A stretch of 15,850 nt of DNA from JBCCEJ01 sp039030335 (GTDB taxonomy: Bacteria; Pseudomonadota; Gammaproteobacteria; HK1), in the NCBI GenBank assembly GCA_039030335.1, contig JBCCEJ010000102.1, forward strand, positions 1-15,850, read 5' to 3'. Below the pieces are notes generated by a model. That model saw only the letters and a program-made list of their open reading frames with translations. It did no database searches and was not told where the DNA came from. The first letter of the stretch is position 1, and every line of letters begins with the position of its first letter. Both the position numbers and the translations under genes were made by a program. Positions 14,526-15,850 of this stretch are shown piece after piece.

Positions 14526-15839
14526 GTGACCGGGACCGGAGCGTTGCCCCCGACCCCCGCCGATGGCCGTCGGACTGTGCGTCTGGTCATGTGGTTTTGT
14601 CTGGTTCAAACGCTGGCCCAGCTGGGCGGGTTTACGTTCGCTGCGCTGTTGCCCGTGTTCATGAGTGAGTGGTCACTTACGCACGGCGAGGCCGGCTGGC
14701 TGTCAGGGATTTTCTTCGGCGCCTACGCGGTCAGTGTGCCCGTGCTGGTGACATTGACCGACCGGATACCGGCACGGCGTGTCTATCTGTTTGCAGTGGC
14801 ATTGACGCTCGTCTCGCATGTCGGCATGGCGTTGCTGGCAACCGGTTTCTGGAGTGCCTTGCTATTGCGCATTCTGGCCGGACTTGGGTGGGCCGGAACT
14901 TACATGGTTGGCCTGCGGGCGCTGACCGATGAAGTCACGGGTACGTCTCAATCGCGCGCGGTTGCGGCCAACGCCGCCAGTATCGGCGTGGCCGGGGCGC
15001 TGTCGTTCGTGATAGCCGGCCAGATGGAGCATTGGTTCGATTGGCAGGGGGCCTTTGCAATGGCGGCGTTGTGCAGCGCCGCCGCCTGGGCTCTGGCCCT
15101 GCGGCTGTTTCCCCGACGCGCGCCGCCGGCCGCCAGTGCAGGCAGCTTGTTTGATTTTCGTCCGGTGTTCCGTAATCGCAACGCGCTCAGCTTCTCACTG
15201 GCCTACTGTCTGCACACCTGGGAGATGTTCGTATTGCGCAGCTGGGTAGTCGCCTACCTCACCTTTGCTCTTGCATACGATGGTCGAAGCTTCAGCTGGC
15301 TCGTCCCGACGGTCGTCGCGATGTTGATGGAACTGGTAGGTACCGTGGCAAGTGTCGCCGGTAACGAAGTTGCCGGGCGCGTGGGCCGCCGCCGCTGGAT
15401 CGTCGGGGTGATGTGTGCGTCGATGCTGTGTGCCTGCATGCTCGGGTTTGTGAGCGCGTGGGGGTACTCCGCCGTGATCGCACTGTGTGTTGTCTATAAC
15501 GCTCTCATTTATGCGGACTCATCTGCATTGACAGCCGGTACCGTGGCAGCCGCCGAGCCCGACCGCAAAGGGGCCACGATGGCGGTGCACGCGTTGCTCG
15601 GTTACGGCGGCGGCTTTCTGGGACCGTTGACGATGGGGTTGGTGCTGCACGCGCTGGGCGGGGAAAGCGTGCGCAATTGGGGCATCGGCTTTGCCCACGT
15701 CGCGGTGTTGATGCTGCTCGGCCCGGTCATCGTCACCGCGACGTGGGCAAAGCCGATGCCCCAATTGCGCACGCTTTCCCCGCCCAGCGCGTGCAGCACC
15801 AACCCCATCGTCAACGGTCCCAGAAAGCCGCCGCCGTAA
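14526..15839 (+). CDS. MFS transporter; printed C-terminus is a fold-back artefact
   Basis: A major facilitator superfamily permease in the inner membrane, expected to have 12 helices. Hydrophobic helices start at about residue 20 ('VMWFCLVQTLAQLGG'). The loop 2-3 motif A is seen as 'LTDRIPARRVYL' (78-89), and its second-half echo as 'GNEVAGRVGRRRWI'. Ligand is unknown. The GTG at 14526 has GGGG about 11 bases upstream; TTG 14544, GTG 14577 and ATG 14589 are in-frame alternatives. Up to about residue 402 ('...LLGPVI') the sequence is a normal transporter still inside its last helices. From base 15734 the DNA is the exact reverse complement of the preceding coding region, so the last 35 or so residues ('TATWAKPMPQL...') are antisense translation. 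The true gene should be treated as truncated at about 15733. Confidence 0.88.
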   Translation: MTGTGALPPTPADGRRTVRLVMWFCLVQTLAQLGGFTFAALLPVFMSEWSLTHGEAGWLSGIFFGAYAVSVPVLVTLTDRIPARRVYLFAVALTLVSHVGMALLATGFWSALLLRILAGLGWAGTYMVGLRALTDEVTGTSQSRAVAANAASIGVAGALSFVIAGQMEHWFDWQGAFAMAALCSAAAWALALRLFPRRAPPAASAGSLFDFRPVFRNRNALSFSLAYCLHTWEMFVLRSWVVAYLTFALAYDGRSFSWLVPTVVAMLMELVGTVASVAGNEVAGRVGRRRWIVGVMCASMLCACMLGFVSAWGYSAVIALCVVYNALIYADSSALTAGTVAAAEPDRKGATMAVHALLGYGGGFLGPLTMGLVLHALGGESVRNWGIGFAHVAVLMLLGPVIVTATWAKPMPQLRTLSPPSACSTNPIVNGPRKPPP

Positions 15840-15850
15840 CCGAGCAACGC
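15591..15850. repeat. 117-bp perfect inverted repeat with 26-base loop at the window end
   Basis: Bases 15591-15707 are exactly reverse-complementary to 15734-15850 over all 117 positions, checked in ten-base blocks. The loop is 15708-15733, and within it ATG (15711-15713) and CAT (15728-15730) also pair. The right arm runs to the last base, so the repeat could be longer outside. Both arms are MFS coding sequence, one sense and one antisense, which points to a chimeric fold-back at a contig end and not to a biological terminator or transposon end. Confidence 0.95.

Noticed and set aside
15602..15847. Minus-strand open frame encoding an MFS-like C-terminal peptide.
   Set aside because: It is the mirror image of the plus-strand MFS gene created by the terminal inverted repeat, not a second transporter gene.

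Overview
The window is a GC-rich (roughly two-thirds G+C), gene-dense bacterial segment. It has short intergenic gaps, GTG as well as ATG starts, and mostly Shine-Dalgarno (SD)-led genes. This fits a high-GC proteobacterium, but no rRNA, tRNA or other phylogenetic marker is present, so a finer placement is not supported. It looks like an accessory catabolic region: most genes belong to large enzyme families used for degrading organic compounds, and there is no single recognisable operon.

Layout. A GNAT acetyltransferase (+) sits at the left edge and ends in a clear intrinsic terminator. A luciferase-like flavin monooxygenase (LLM, -) and a Gfo/Idh/MocA dehydrogenase (+) diverge around a 38-base imperfect palindrome. 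Downstream of the dehydrogenase is a gene-free stretch bounded by a 20-base inverted repeat (19/20 match), 247 bp overall. It begins inside the dehydrogenase stop codon and looks like a MITE or IS remnant. A small membrane protein (-), whose best SD points to an ATA codon, diverges from a co-directional trio (+): VOC/glyoxalase protein, HSL-type alpha/beta hydrolase, and gamma-glutamyltransferase-like Ntn hydrolase. A pair of SDR dehydrogenases (-) converges on that trio and diverges from a DUF1989 protein (+) across a perfect 14-bp palindrome. Then come a Tat-exported intradiol dioxygenase and a DapA-like aldolase (-), a fatty acid desaturase (+), a thiolase with a tightly linked GNAT gene (-), and an MFS transporter (+) running into the right edge.

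The right edge is abnormal. Bases 15591-15707 are repeated exactly in inverted orientation at 15734-15850, the last base, with a 26-base loop. This looks like a fold-back amplification or assembly artefact. The printed C-terminus of the MFS protein after about residue 402 is therefore probably not real, and the window edge is probably a contig end.

How the genes may work together (inference): import by the MFS protein, hydrolysis of esters or amides by the HSL and Ntn hydrolases, oxidation by LLM, SDR and Gfo/Idh enzymes, ring cleavage by the exported intradiol enzyme, and C-C cleavage by the aldolase and thiolase. Frequent strand switches argue for several small transcription units, not one pathway operon. 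The most interesting points are the inverted-repeat element that appears to clip a dehydrogenase, the Ntn hydrolase that lacks both gamma-glutamyl recognition residues, and the terminal fold-back.
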